NCBI RefSeq assembly: GCF_900094585.1
Contig: NZ_FMAG01000002.1
Location: 698,007-762,006, forward strand
Source of the DNA: Martinezella multihospitum
GTDB taxonomy: Bacteria > Pseudomonadota > Alphaproteobacteria > Rhizobiales > Rhizobiaceae
Length of the DNA: 64,000 bases
Direction: 5' to 3'
Positions 1 to 8,123 of this stretch are shown here, in pieces (positions within the stretch are counted from its first letter, which is position 1; each line of letters opens with the position of its first letter). Below the pieces are notes generated by a model. It ran no database searches. It was not told where the DNA came from and was given only the letters and a program-made list of their open reading frames with translations. The position numbers and the translations under genes are program-made.

Positions 1-181
1 CTGCAACGGCGAGCTCGTAGCGGCTTTCGAAAGCGAGGCGAATGCCCGTCAGGCCCGAGCAGATCGCCAGCACGGTGATCATGTTCGGCACGATCAGCCG
101 CAACGGAATTTCCCGGAGACGCGGCCCGCGCGCTTCGTCGTTAGGCCCATGCGGCTCGAAAGGCGGAAAAGGCGTCTTCAT
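1..181 (-). CDS. pssA: CDP-diacylglycerol-serine O-phosphatidyltransferase, N-terminal part only
   Basis: This is the first 60 codons of a gene that runs off the left edge of the window. The visible protein starts MKTPFPPFEPHG and has a basic, hydrophilic leader. It then enters a membrane segment (RLIVPNMITVLAICSGLTGI) typical of the first helix of CDP-alcohol phosphatidyltransferases. PssA makes phosphatidylserine from CDP-diacylglycerol and L-serine at the inner membrane, and that lipid is the substrate of Psd, encoded 20 bases upstream in the same direction. Linked psd-pssA is the usual alphaproteobacterial arrangement and is the main support for the name. The catalytic motif lies outside the window, so the assignment rests on the N-terminus and context. 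Confidence 0.85.
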   Translation of the reverse strand, partial: MKTPFPPFEPHGPNDEARGPRLREIPLRLIVPNMITVLAICSGLTGIRLAFESRYELAVA

Positions 182-201
182 CTCGCTCGTGTTCCTACGG
201 T

Positions 202-900
202 TCAGCTGCGGCGGCTAAGGGTTGCGCCCTTGGCCGAGCCGAATTCGGCAATGACGGTTTCACCGGCAATCGCCCGCTGGCCGACTGCAACGCGCGGCGA
301 AGCACCTTCCGGCAGGAAGACATCGAGGCGCGAGCCGAAGCGGATGAGGCCGATGCGCTCGCCGGCATCCAGCGGCTCGTTCGGATGGACGAAGCAAAGA
401 ATGCGGCGGGCAACGAGGCCGGCGATCTGCACGACGCCGATCTCGCCATGCTTGGTTTCGATCACGAGGCCGTTGCGCTCGTTCTGTTCGCTGGCCTTGT
501 CGAGTTCGGCATTGAGGAAGCTGCCTTGGCGATAGGCGACGTTGGTGATGCGGCCGCGCATCGGCGAACGGTTCACGTGGCAATCGAAGACGTTCATGAA
601 GACCGAGATACGCAGCATCGGCTGGCTGCCGAGATTGAGTTCGGCCGGCGGCGTCACCATCTGCACGCTTGAAACCTTGCCGTCGGCAGGCGATATCGCC
701 AGATCATCGTCCTGCGGCGTCATACGCTCGGGATCGCGGAAGAAATAGGCGCACCATAAAGTCAGGATCAGACCGATCCAGAAGAGCGGCTTGAAGATCC
801 AGCCCAGTACCAGCGACGCAACGAAGAAGCCTGCAATGAAGGGATAGCCCTCTTTGTGTACGGGAACGATGACGTTGCGTACGCTGTTCATCAAGCTCAT
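202..900 (-). CDS. psd: Phosphatidylserine decarboxylase proenzyme
   Basis: The protein has 232 residues, as expected for the short bacterial Psd type. It decarboxylates phosphatidylserine to phosphatidylethanolamine at the inner membrane. Residues about 20-55 hold two hydrophobic segments. SPADG is at 70-74 and a conserved His (CHVNRSP) near 108. Near the C-terminus RFGS (187-190) is the self-cleavage site: the chain is cut between Gly189 and Ser190 and the serine becomes the pyruvoyl group. The start ATG at 900 follows a GGAG about ten bases upstream; an internal ATG at 891 is a weaker alternative. It is followed 20 bases later by pssA, so the two enzymes of the phosphatidylethanolamine branch are probably co-transcribed. 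Confidence 0.95.
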   Translation of the reverse strand: MSLMNSVRNVIVPVHKEGYPFIAGFFVASLVLGWIFKPLFWIGLILTLWCAYFFRDPERMTPQDDDLAISPADGKVSSVQMVTPPAELNLGSQPMLRISVFMNVFDCHVNRSPMRGRITNVAYRQGSFLNAELDKASEQNERNGLVIETKHGEIGVVQIAGLVARRILCFVHPNEPLDAGERIGLIRFGSRLDVFLPEGASPRVAVGQRAIAGETVIAEFGSAKGATLSRRS

Positions 901-1206
901 CTACGGCCTACTCCGTTAGGGCGCCCTCACCAGGAACCGGGCTCCGGTTCTTCGGCAAGGTCATGCCAGTCAAAAGAATGAGAACAAGATAAGCGGTCTT
1001 GCTCTGAATACCAGTCGAGCGTGACTACAGGCAAAACCTGTCATGGGCAATGCTTTCGCACGCTCGTCCTCAACGCAATCCGCATCGAGCAAGATGCCAA
1101 TGTTCCCCTGACTTGAAAAGTGTTGCCTGTGGAAACCCGTGCAGGACGCAATGAAAAGGCCGCCGATGATGGCGGCCTCCTATGTTCTGCGTCGGCCGAT
1201 CGGAAA
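901..1206. other. Intergenic region upstream of psd
   Basis: This 306-base stretch has no credible gene. On its left it forms the psd leader, which contains a short hairpin with 7-bp arms at 934-940 and 944-950. On its right it contains the terminator of the phosphatase gene (1152-1177). The psd promoter must lie between about 960 and 1140, but I see no convincing -35/-10 pair. Confidence 0.5.
1152..1177 (-). terminator. Rho-independent terminator of the acid phosphatase gene
   Basis: Read on the minus strand, a 7-bp GC-only stem (GGCCGCC/GGCGGCC, arms 1171-1177 and 1158-1164) with a 6-base loop is followed by TTTTCATT. It lies 30 bases after the stop codon of the phosphatase gene. Confidence 0.8.
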
Positions 1207-1905
1207 TCAGAGGCCGAGAGCGGCGCGCAGTTCCGCCTTGGCGCCTTCGTATTCGGCCTTGTAATCGTCATGCGTCATGATTGTTTCAGCGATGACGGTG
1301 CCCGCAATGCGGCCGGCTTCGATGTCGGAAGCGTAATGGATGCCGCCGACGACGCGGTTGTGGCCGTATTCCCAGGCGCGGGCCATGATGACGGCGCGCT
1401 TCTCCGGCACCATGTTCGCAAGCACGATGCCCATCAGCGTGCCGAGCGTGGTATGGCCCGACGGATAGGAGCCGGACTTTGAAAGGGGCACGATCGGCTT
1501 GACCAGATCGCTGTAGAGATGCGGCCGCGGACGCTTCCAGACATCCTTGGCCGGATCGACGACAGCGCCTTCGGTCTCAACGATACGATCGAAGAAGGCA
1601 GAAAACTTCGGCAGGTTTTCCTTGGTGAATTTCGGATTGTCGATGACGTCGGAGAAGCGCCAGACGTTCTCTTCGGCATCGGCCACGGCGCGAGCCGCCA
1701 TTTCCGGCGTGCGGGTCACCTGGATCGTCAGGATTTCGCCGAGTTCCGCCTTCATCTGTGCGGAATCATTGGCGGGCGGAGGCGGCAGCAGATCGAGGAG
1801 ATTGATCTCCTTGGCATCGCTGAACGGCTTGGCATCTTCGGCGAAAACCGGCGAGGCAAGGCCGACGACGAGCAATAGGCTTAAAGCTTTGGCAAAAGTA
1901 CGCAT
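1207..1905 (-). CDS. Secreted class A-type acid phosphatase (PAP2 superfamily)
   Basis: The protein has 232 residues with a cleavable signal peptide (residues 1 to about 22, ending SPVFA), so it should act in the periplasm. All three PAP2 motifs are present: K120-x6-R127-P128, PSGH at 148-151, and R184-x5-H190-x3-D194. There are no membrane helices beyond the signal, which fits the soluble PhoN-like non-specific acid phosphatases that release phosphate from organic monoesters. It appears monocistronic, with its own terminator and a 132-base gap to the upstream ABC gene. Phosphate scavenging is the likely role, but I see no clear Pho box upstream. The substrate cannot be read from the sequence. 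Confidence 0.88.
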   Translation of the reverse strand: MRTFAKALSLLLVVGLASPVFAEDAKPFSDAKEINLLDLLPPPPANDSAQMKAELGEILTIQVTRTPEMAARAVADAEENVWRFSDVIDNPKFTKENLPKFSAFFDRIVETEGAVVDPAKDVWKRPRPHLYSDLVKPIVPLSKSGSYPSGHTTLGTLMGIVLANMVPEKRAVIMARAWEYGHNRVVGGIHYASDIEAGRIAGTVIAETIMTHDDYKAEYEGAKAELRAALGL

Positions 1906-2037
1906 TTTCGGGGCTCCGTTGAAAAGACCCTCGTACCTAGCAAGCTGCTATCTCAGGCTCGTGACAGCCATCGGTGCATAAGTGCTGCGCCCAATGCCTG
2001 CAATGGGGCACAGAACGCGGCGCTCCTGCGGGCTTTC

Positions 2038-3924
2038 TCAGCTTGCCGGCGCCAATCGGTCGACAACGCCCAGGTCGTCGTTCTCGCGTACCTGCTTCAG
2101 ATGCTCCTCGGCCTGCGTCGCCTCGCGCTGGCGGTTCCACATGGACGCATAAAGCCCATTCTGCGCCAGAAGCTCAGCATGTGTGCCACGCTCGGCGATG
2201 ACGCCGCTTTTCAGCACGATGATCTCATCTGCGCCGATGACGGTCGACAGACGATGCGCGATGACAAGCGTCGTGCGGTTCTTGGAGACGACATCGAGGG
2301 CAGCCTGTATTTCGCGCTCGGTCGTCGTATCGAGCGCCGAGGTCGCCTCGTCGAGGATGAGCACAGGCGGCGATTTGAGAACGGTGCGCGCGATCGCGAC
2401 ACGCTGTTTCTCGCCACCCGACAATTTGAGGCCGCGTTCGCCGACTTTGGTCTCGAAGCCCTCGGGCAGGGTGCGGATAAATTCGCTGATCTGGGCGATC
2501 TCGGCCGCTCCGGTCACTTCCGCCTCGCTCGCACCCGGCCGGCCGTAGCGGATATTGTAGGCGATCGTGTCGTTGAAGAGCACGGTATCCTGCGGCACCA
2601 TGCCGATGACCTTACGCAGGCTTTTCTGCGTGACGGTGCGCAGATCCTGGTCGTCGATGGTGATCGTGCCGCTCTGCACATCATAGAAGCGATAGAGCAG
2701 TCGTGACAGCGTCGATTTTCCGGCGCCTGAAGGACCGACCACAGCGACCGTCTTGCCGGCAGGCACCTCGAAGGAAATGCCCTTCAGGATCGGCCGTGCC
2801 GGATCATAGGCGAAATGCACGTCCCTGAACGAGATCGCGCCATTGCCGATGATGAGCTCCTTGGCATCGGGAGCGTCGACGACTTCGGGCTTGACCTCCA
2901 GCAGATCGAACATTTCCTCGATGTCGGTGAGGCCCTGACGTATTTCGCGATAGACGAAGCCGATGAAGTTCAGTGGTACCGAAAGCTGCAGCAGCATCGC
3001 ATTGATGAAGACGAAGTCGCCCACTGTATGATGCCCGTTGAGGACGGACCAGCCGGACATGACCATCATGACAGTCGTGCCGAGGCCGAAGATCACGCCC
3101 TGGCCGAAGTTCAGCCATCCGAGCGATGTCCAGACACCCGTCGCAGCCTTTTCATAGCGCGCCATCGACTGATCGAAGCGCTTTGCCTCCATCTCCTCGT
3201 TGCCGAAATATTTGACGGTTTCGAAGTTGAGGAGCGAATCGATCGCCTTCGTGTTGGCGTCCGTGTCGCTGTCGTTCATCGTCCGGCGGATGGAGATGCG
3301 CCAATCGCTCGCCTTCACCGTGAACCAGATGTAGAGCCAGACCGTGACGGCAGTCACGGCGAGATAGGAAAAGCCATAGCCGCGCCAGAAGATGATGGCG
3401 GTCAGCAGGAATTCGATGAAGGTCGGAAATGTGTTGAGGATCGTGAAGCGGACGATCGTCTCGATGCCCTTGGTGCCGCGTTCGATGATGCGCGAGAGAC
3501 CACCGGTCTTGCGCTCCAGATGAAACCGCAGCGACAGCTCGTGCATGTGCACGAAGGTCCGGTAGGCGAGCTGGCGAACCGCATATTGGCCGACGCTGGC
3601 AAACAGCGCGTCGCGCAGCTGGTTGAGGCCGAGCTGGATCAGGCGAGTTGCATTCGTCGCGATGATCAAGGCGATGGCGCCGACCATGAAAGCCGGCAGA
3701 ATGCCTTGCATGTCGAGCTTGCCGTTCAGCGCATCGACGGACCATTTGAAGAAATAGGGGACCAGCAGCAGGAAGAATTTCGAGACCAGCAGGAAGACGG
3801 TTGCCCAGACCACCCGCATCTTCAGATCCATGCGCCCGCTCGGCCACATATAAGGCCAGAGATTGACGATCGTGCTCAATGGATTGCTGGAATCCGCCGA
3901 TATGGTTTTCTTTTGGCCTGCCAT
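2038..3924 (-). CDS. Atm1/ABCB7-type ABC exporter (fused permease-ATPase)
   Basis: The protein has 628 residues. The N-terminal half (about 30-330) is a six-helix ABC exporter domain. The C-terminal half is the nucleotide-binding domain, with Walker [10 protein letters not shown], signature LSGGEKQR, Walker B VLILDEATSALD and the switch His in IAHRLST. The N-terminus (LWPYMWPSGRMDLKMR) and overall length match the Atm1/HMT1 branch, which exports glutathione-linked metal or sulfur compounds and works as a homodimer in the inner membrane. Bacterial members are linked to heavy-metal tolerance and possibly iron-sulfur homeostasis. The substrate is inference from the family. The gene stands alone, with about 130 bases to the phosphatase downstream. 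Confidence 0.88.
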   Translation of the reverse strand: MAGQKKTISADSSNPLSTIVNLWPYMWPSGRMDLKMRVVWATVFLLVSKFFLLLVPYFFKWSVDALNGKLDMQGILPAFMVGAIALIIATNATRLIQLGLNQLRDALFASVGQYAVRQLAYRTFVHMHELSLRFHLERKTGGLSRIIERGTKGIETIVRFTILNTFPTFIEFLLTAIIFWRGYGFSYLAVTAVTVWLYIWFTVKASDWRISIRRTMNDSDTDANTKAIDSLLNFETVKYFGNEEMEAKRFDQSMARYEKAATGVWTSLGWLNFGQGVIFGLGTTVMMVMSGWSVLNGHHTVGDFVFINAMLLQLSVPLNFIGFVYREIRQGLTDIEEMFDLLEVKPEVVDAPDAKELIIGNGAISFRDVHFAYDPARPILKGISFEVPAGKTVAVVGPSGAGKSTLSRLLYRFYDVQSGTITIDDQDLRTVTQKSLRKVIGMVPQDTVLFNDTIAYNIRYGRPGASEAEVTGAAEIAQISEFIRTLPEGFETKVGERGLKLSGGEKQRVAIARTVLKSPPVLILDEATSALDTTTEREIQAALDVVSKNRTTLVIAHRLSTVIGADEIIVLKSGVIAERGTHAELLAQNGLYASMWNRQREATQAEEHLKQVRENDDLGVVDRLAPAS

Positions 3925-4062
3925 GTCCGTCTCCGGCGAATGATTGGGCAGTCGGGCGTGGCAGCGTTTGCACAGCCGACTGGCAAGCCTTCACAGCCAA
4001 GACATGGCCATTACGCGAAGGCTATAGGAGTCGGGCGACGCTTATACTATTTTTATGCCGTA

Positions 4063-4101
4063 TAAAAGCAGCGGCCAGGCGCTGATAAGCCTGGCCGCTG
4101 C
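4063..4101 (-). terminator. Terminator of the LysM-protein gene
   Basis: A perfect 13-bp stem (arms 4068-4080 and 4089-4101) with an 8-base loop is followed on the minus strand by TTTTATA. It starts 28 bases after the stop codon of the LysM gene. Confidence 0.9.
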
Positions 4102-4129
4102 CAATGTTCACGATGGGCTGTAGTTGCCA

Positions 4130-6199
4130 CTAGAGATGCTCGCCCGAAAGCCGCTTGCGGTGAAGCTCCTCGGCATTCGGCAATGCGTCCTTCGGCAGGC
4201 CGAAGACCTGTCCCGGCAAGATCCGGTCCGGATTGTTGATCTTGTCCTCATTGGCCAGATAGATCGTCGTATAGCGCACGCCCGCACCGTAGATGCGGCG
4301 CGAGATCTGCCACAGCGTGTCGCCGCGACGGATGATGACAGCATTGGTGTCCTGCGACAGCGGCGCCTGTTCAAGCGTCTTCGGGCCGCTGCTGTTGGAT
4401 GAGACCTCTGTGTTCGGCTGTGCTGGTGCCGTCTGAGCAGGCTCCGTGATAACGGCGATCATCTGTTCGAGCTGAGGCAGCGCCGTGCCGACCGACTTCG
4501 GGTCCTTCGGCAGGGCGACGAGAGCAGCAAGCGCCTTGGCGGCCGCGCTGGAAGCATCGGCTGCAGCCTTCTTCAGCGCAGCACTGGCGTTGATGGTCGG
4601 CCGGAATTCCGACAGCGACTTGAGCGCGATTTCCGTGCCGGAGCGGGCGGCTGCGAGCTGTTCCGTATCCGGCTGCTTGCCGTCGGTGAAGAGGCCCTTG
4701 AGCAGCGCAAAAGCCTTGCCGGCGCCTTCCTTGAGCTTGGCAAGCTCGCCCTCGTCGAGCGGCACCATGTTTGCCGTGGTCGCTTGCGCCTGACCATTGG
4801 CGGCGGCGGGCGTCTGCGCCGCGACCGTCACCTGATTGCCCTCGGGGCGCGTGAAGTTGACGCTGGTGCGCACGACGACTTTCCCGGCTCCATCGAGCAT
4901 GTCGACGCGGATCTTGTGATCGCCGACGGCAAGAGGCATGGGTCCGTCTACGACAAAGTGACCGTCCGCACCCGCGACGTTCTCACCGATGAGCCTGTCA
5001 TCGGCATAGGCGCGGACCTTGGCATTCGGCTTCGTGGTGCCGGCAACGAAGATATGGTCGTTTTCGATCTCGACGGCGTTGACCATCACATCCGGGCCTG
5101 CATCCGTCTTTGCGCCCGGCGACGTTGTTGCACCGGCTGCGGGGTTGGCGGATGCCACCGCCGTCCCATCCTGTTGCGGCTTGGCATCTGTCGTGGCTGC
5201 CGGCTTATCTGTTGCGTTGTTCTGTGCGTCGGCTGCGGAGGCGTCCTGTTCACCGGCGGTCACGCGGCCCTGCTTGGCGGAAGGCGCGGTAATGATGCGG
5301 CTTGCAGCGCCTGGTTTCGACACCATCGCGAGGACCTGGGTGGAATTGTCCTTCGGCACGGAGACGGTGGCAACTTCCTCGGAATTGATGGCCTTGCCGT
5401 CCTTACCGGTGGCGCGTAGCACCAATTCGTGGTCGCCAGGCGGCAGCGGATTGTCGAGTACGGCGGCAAAGTCGCCGCTCGGGCCGACATTGGTCGTCGT
5501 GACGACCTTTTCGCCGTCGACGATCTCCAGCTTGGCATTCGGCTCGGCCGAACCAGCGATAACTGTCGAGCCATCCGGCTCGACGCGTAACACGTCGAAT
5601 GACGGTACGTGGGGATTGGCAGCCGCGTTGGTCTCGGGCGCCTGTTGGCCGGTCAGTGCTGCGAAAGCCTTGTCGATCGCCGCACTGGCTTCGGCGGCGT
5701 TGTCGGGGAGAGATTGGATGATGGCGAGCGCCTTGCCCGCGCCGTCCTGCGCTGTCTTCACGAGTCCGGTCGTCGTTGCGTCGAGCCCTTCGGGAAGCGC
5801 GAAGCCGACGATCGATTGCAGCGCGGTAATCGCCTTTGTCTTCGCAGCCGTGAACACATCCTGCGCCGGTGCATTGCCGTCCTTGAAGAGCGCCTTCAAA
5901 TCGGCCAGCGAAGCGGTTGCCGTACCCGTCAAGTCAGTCAGCTTCTTCGCGAGGTCTGCAGTGTTGACGGCTGTCGATACGGCGTTCTGCGTGGCCTTGG
6001 TCGCGTTCTCGGCGGTCTCGCCGGCCTTCTGCGCGTTTTGGTCGATCGTATTCTTCACCGCGTTGCTGGCTTGATTGACCACATTGCCGATCGGGGTCTT
6101 GTCGCCGTTGATGCGTGGCATCACGAAAAAGACCATCAGCAAGGTCGCCACTACCAACACCAACAGAGCCAGCCAACCGGCACGGTTCTTCATCATCAT
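4130..6199 (-). CDS. Membrane-anchored LysM protein with duplicated internal domains
   Basis: This 689-residue protein has one N-terminal membrane helix (about 8-28), so the rest should lie in the periplasm. A C-terminal LysM domain (about 622-668, RRGDTLWQISRRIYG to NPDRILPGQVFGLP) should bind peptidoglycan. Between them I see two kinds of internal repeat. An Ala-rich helical block at about 98-182 recurs at about 496-582. A beta-rich block, probably a bacterial Ig-like fold, at about 200-285 recurs at about 372-455. Low-complexity Ala/Thr/Gln linkers separate them. GGAG lies 4, 7 and 10 bases before three consecutive ATGs, so the start could be any of the first three codons. The gene has its own terminator and diverges from the LOG gene. 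Its function in cell-wall organisation is inferred. Confidence 0.8.
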   Translation of the reverse strand: MMMKNRAGWLALLVLVVATLLMVFFVMPRINGDKTPIGNVVNQASNAVKNTIDQNAQKAGETAENATKATQNAVSTAVNTADLAKKLTDLTGTATASLADLKALFKDGNAPAQDVFTAAKTKAITALQSIVGFALPEGLDATTTGLVKTAQDGAGKALAIIQSLPDNAAEASAAIDKAFAALTGQQAPETNAAANPHVPSFDVLRVEPDGSTVIAGSAEPNAKLEIVDGEKVVTTTNVGPSGDFAAVLDNPLPPGDHELVLRATGKDGKAINSEEVATVSVPKDNSTQVLAMVSKPGAASRIITAPSAKQGRVTAGEQDASAADAQNNATDKPAATTDAKPQQDGTAVASANPAAGATTSPGAKTDAGPDVMVNAVEIENDHIFVAGTTKPNAKVRAYADDRLIGENVAGADGHFVVDGPMPLAVGDHKIRVDMLDGAGKVVVRTSVNFTRPEGNQVTVAAQTPAAANGQAQATTANMVPLDEGELAKLKEGAGKAFALLKGLFTDGKQPDTEQLAAARSGTEIALKSLSEFRPTINASAALKKAAADASSAAAKALAALVALPKDPKSVGTALPQLEQMIAVITEPAQTAPAQPNTEVSSNSSGPKTLEQAPLSQDTNAVIIRRGDTLWQISRRIYGAGVRYTTIYLANEDKINNPDRILPGQVFGLPKDALPNAEELHRKRLSGEHL

Positions 6200-6351
6200 T
6201 CATCTCCACGCGGCGAAGTCGTCGCAACTCCTGAAATTGCTAGCGATTTCGCCTGCTTTTACAAGCTTTCTCAGCCATTTTCGCATGTCCCGACACAAGT
6301 TTTCCTTTGAAAAATCTTGACTGAGCATCTGCAGCATAGTTGTTTGCATTC

Positions 6352-6975
6352 ATGACCGACGATTCCACGCCAATTCGAACCATTTGCGTCTATTGCGGCT
6401 CGCGGCCGGGACGCGACCCCTCCCACATGGCTGCCGGCCGAGAACTGGGCAAAAGCATTGCCGAAAACGGCCTGCGCCTGATTTATGGCGGCGGAACGAA
6501 GGGTATCATGGGCGCTGTCGCGAGCGGCGTGCTGTCGCACGGCGGTCAGGTCACCGGCATCATTCCGGAATTTCTGGTCGATATGGAAGCGACGCGCCAT
6601 TCGCTCGGTCAACTCGACGAACTCATCATAACGCCGGACATGCATACGCGCAAACACGGCATGTTCGAGCGCGCCGACGCTTTCGTGGCGCTGCCCGGCG
6701 GCATCGGCACTTTGGAAGAGATCGTCGAGATCATGACCTGGGGTCAGCTCGGCCGTCACGAAAAGCCGATGGTCTTCGCCAATATCAATGGCTTCTGGGA
6801 CCCGATGATGGAGCTCATCCGCCACATGACGGAAGAGGGTTTCGTCCATACCTCCCATCGTGTCCAGCCGCTCGTCATCGACAAGGTGGCCGACATCATT
6901 CCGGCGATCCGCAAGCACGCCGCCGAGACACGCGGCGACCGTGGCGGAGAAGAGGCCGTCATCTCCAAGCTCTGA
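6352..6975 (+). CDS. LOG-family (TIGR00730) nucleoside 5'-monophosphate phosphoribohydrolase
   Basis: The protein has 207 residues from the ATG at 6352; a TTG twelve bases upstream is less likely. It carries the LOG signature GGGTKGIMG near residue 45 and PGGIGTLEE near residue 115, with a conserved RKHGMFERAD segment between them. Proteins of this family release the base from AMP or from cytokinin riboside monophosphates; in plant-associated bacteria the second reaction activates cytokinins. Which substrate applies here cannot be told from sequence. I see no good Shine-Dalgarno before the ATG, so the mRNA may be nearly leaderless. It diverges from the LysM gene and converges on rarD. Confidence 0.88.
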   Translation: MTDDSTPIRTICVYCGSRPGRDPSHMAAGRELGKSIAENGLRLIYGGGTKGIMGAVASGVLSHGGQVTGIIPEFLVDMEATRHSLGQLDELIITPDMHTRKHGMFERADAFVALPGGIGTLEEIVEIMTWGQLGRHEKPMVFANINGFWDPMMELIRHMTEEGFVHTSHRVQPLVIDKVADIIPAIRKHAAETRGDRGGEEAVISKL

Positions 6976-7038
6976 ACGCTGTTCCGGCAAACTGCGCCGC
7001 GGTTTTCGGCTTAGGGCTGCGTGATGACAAGGGGATGG

Positions 7039-7071
7039 GGCGGTTCATGCTTCCATGATAGCTCAACCGCC
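7039..7071. terminator. Possible bidirectional terminator between LOG gene and rarD
   Basis: A 7-bp stem (GGCGGTT/AACCGCC) encloses a 19-base loop in the 128-base gap between two convergent genes. There is no strong T-tract, so the call is tentative. Confidence 0.4.
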
Positions 7072-7103
7072 GCAATCAGCGATTTGCTAACCATATCGTC
7101 CCG

Positions 7104-8015
7104 TTAGCGCTCTCTGCTCTGACGCAGCATCGACCAGGTGTAAAGCACGAGACCGGCCCAGATCAGCGAGAATGCAACGAGCTGTGTCGTGCCGAAAGGT
7201 TCCTTGAACAGGAAGACGGCGATCAGGAAGACCATGGTCGGCACGATGTATTGCATGATGCCGATGGTCGACATCCTCAGAAGCTTCGCGCCATTGGCGA
7301 AGATCATCAGCGGCAGTGCTGTCACGAGCCCGCAGCCGAGCAGAAGCGCGGTGTCCGAAAGGCCGGTCTGGTAAAAGTGGCCTTCGCCGCGTGCTTCCAG
7401 ATAGAGGATGTAAAATGCCGCCGGGATGCAGAGCAGCAGCACCTCGATGAAAAAGCCCTGATTGGCTCCAACAGGCAGGGTCTTGCGGAAAAAGGCATAG
7501 AAGCCCCAGGAGAAGGTCAGCGACAAGGCGACCCAGGGCAGGGTGCCGGCCTTCACCGTCAGGATGATGACGGCAGCGGCTGCAAGGCAGATCGCGACGA
7601 TCTGCGTCGGCGCCAGCTTTTCCTTGAGCAGGATGGCGCCGAGCGCGATGCTGAATAGCGGATTGATGAAGTAGCCGAGGGCAGCATCGAGCGAATGGCC
7701 GGCGCCGATCGCCCAGACATAGGTTCCCCAGTTGATGGTGACGAGCGCCGCCGTCAGCGACGCCATGGCGATTGTTCGTGGATTGCGAAACGCAGCCTTG
7801 ATGTCGCCCAGGCGGCCAAGCGCCAGCAGCACGATGCCGGCGACGGGAACCGACCAGACGATGCGATGGGCGATGACCTCGAAAGCCGGGATATGCGCCA
7901 GCGCCTTCATATAGAGCGGCAGAACACCCCAGAAGAGATAGGCCGTCATCGCAAAGCCGAAGCCGCGGACAGCGTCGTTGTTCTTGATTTCAGGTTTGAC
8001 CGCGTCGGTGGCCAT
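7104..8015 (-). CDS. rarD: EamA-family transporter, RarD type
   Basis: The protein has 303 residues and about ten hydrophobic segments in two EamA repeats, placing it in the inner membrane. NWGTYVWAIGAGH and ALGYFINPLFSIALGA are characteristic of the RarD subgroup, whose members are named after E. coli RarD; the transported molecule is not established. The ATG at 8015 follows GGGAAAATTC. It lies 108 bases downstream of cimA on the same strand and could be read through from it. No regulatory site is obvious. Confidence 0.85.
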   Translation of the reverse strand: MATDAVKPEIKNNDAVRGFGFAMTAYLFWGVLPLYMKALAHIPAFEVIAHRIVWSVPVAGIVLLALGRLGDIKAAFRNPRTIAMASLTAALVTINWGTYVWAIGAGHSLDAALGYFINPLFSIALGAILLKEKLAPTQIVAICLAAAAVIILTVKAGTLPWVALSLTFSWGFYAFFRKTLPVGANQGFFIEVLLLCIPAAFYILYLEARGEGHFYQTGLSDTALLLGCGLVTALPLMIFANGAKLLRMSTIGIMQYIVPTMVFLIAVFLFKEPFGTTQLVAFSLIWAGLVLYTWSMLRQSRER

Positions 8016-8086
8016 GAATTTTCCCGTCTTTCACGATTATTTGAGACGGGATTACTCCAATGCATGCGACATGGCTAATTCATTTC

Positions 8087-8109
8087 CTTGACGGCATCGT
8101 CAAGCTTTT
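8087..8109. terminator. Hairpin between cimA and rarD
   Basis: A perfect 7-bp stem (CTTGACG/CGTCAAG) has a 4-base loop, with CTTTTT following on the plus strand. Neighbouring genes are on the minus strand, where no T-tract follows. It may slow or partly stop transcription leaving cimA, but the direction does not fit well. Confidence 0.35.
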
Positions 8110-8123
8110 TGATGGGCAGCGGA

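Noticed and set aside
2815..4065. 416-codon open frame on the plus strand
   Set aside because: It is antisense to the Atm1-type exporter, which has intact Walker and signature motifs.
4485..6310. Several plus-strand open frames across the LysM gene
   Set aside because: They are shadows of a low-complexity, Ala-rich gene and lack initiation signals.
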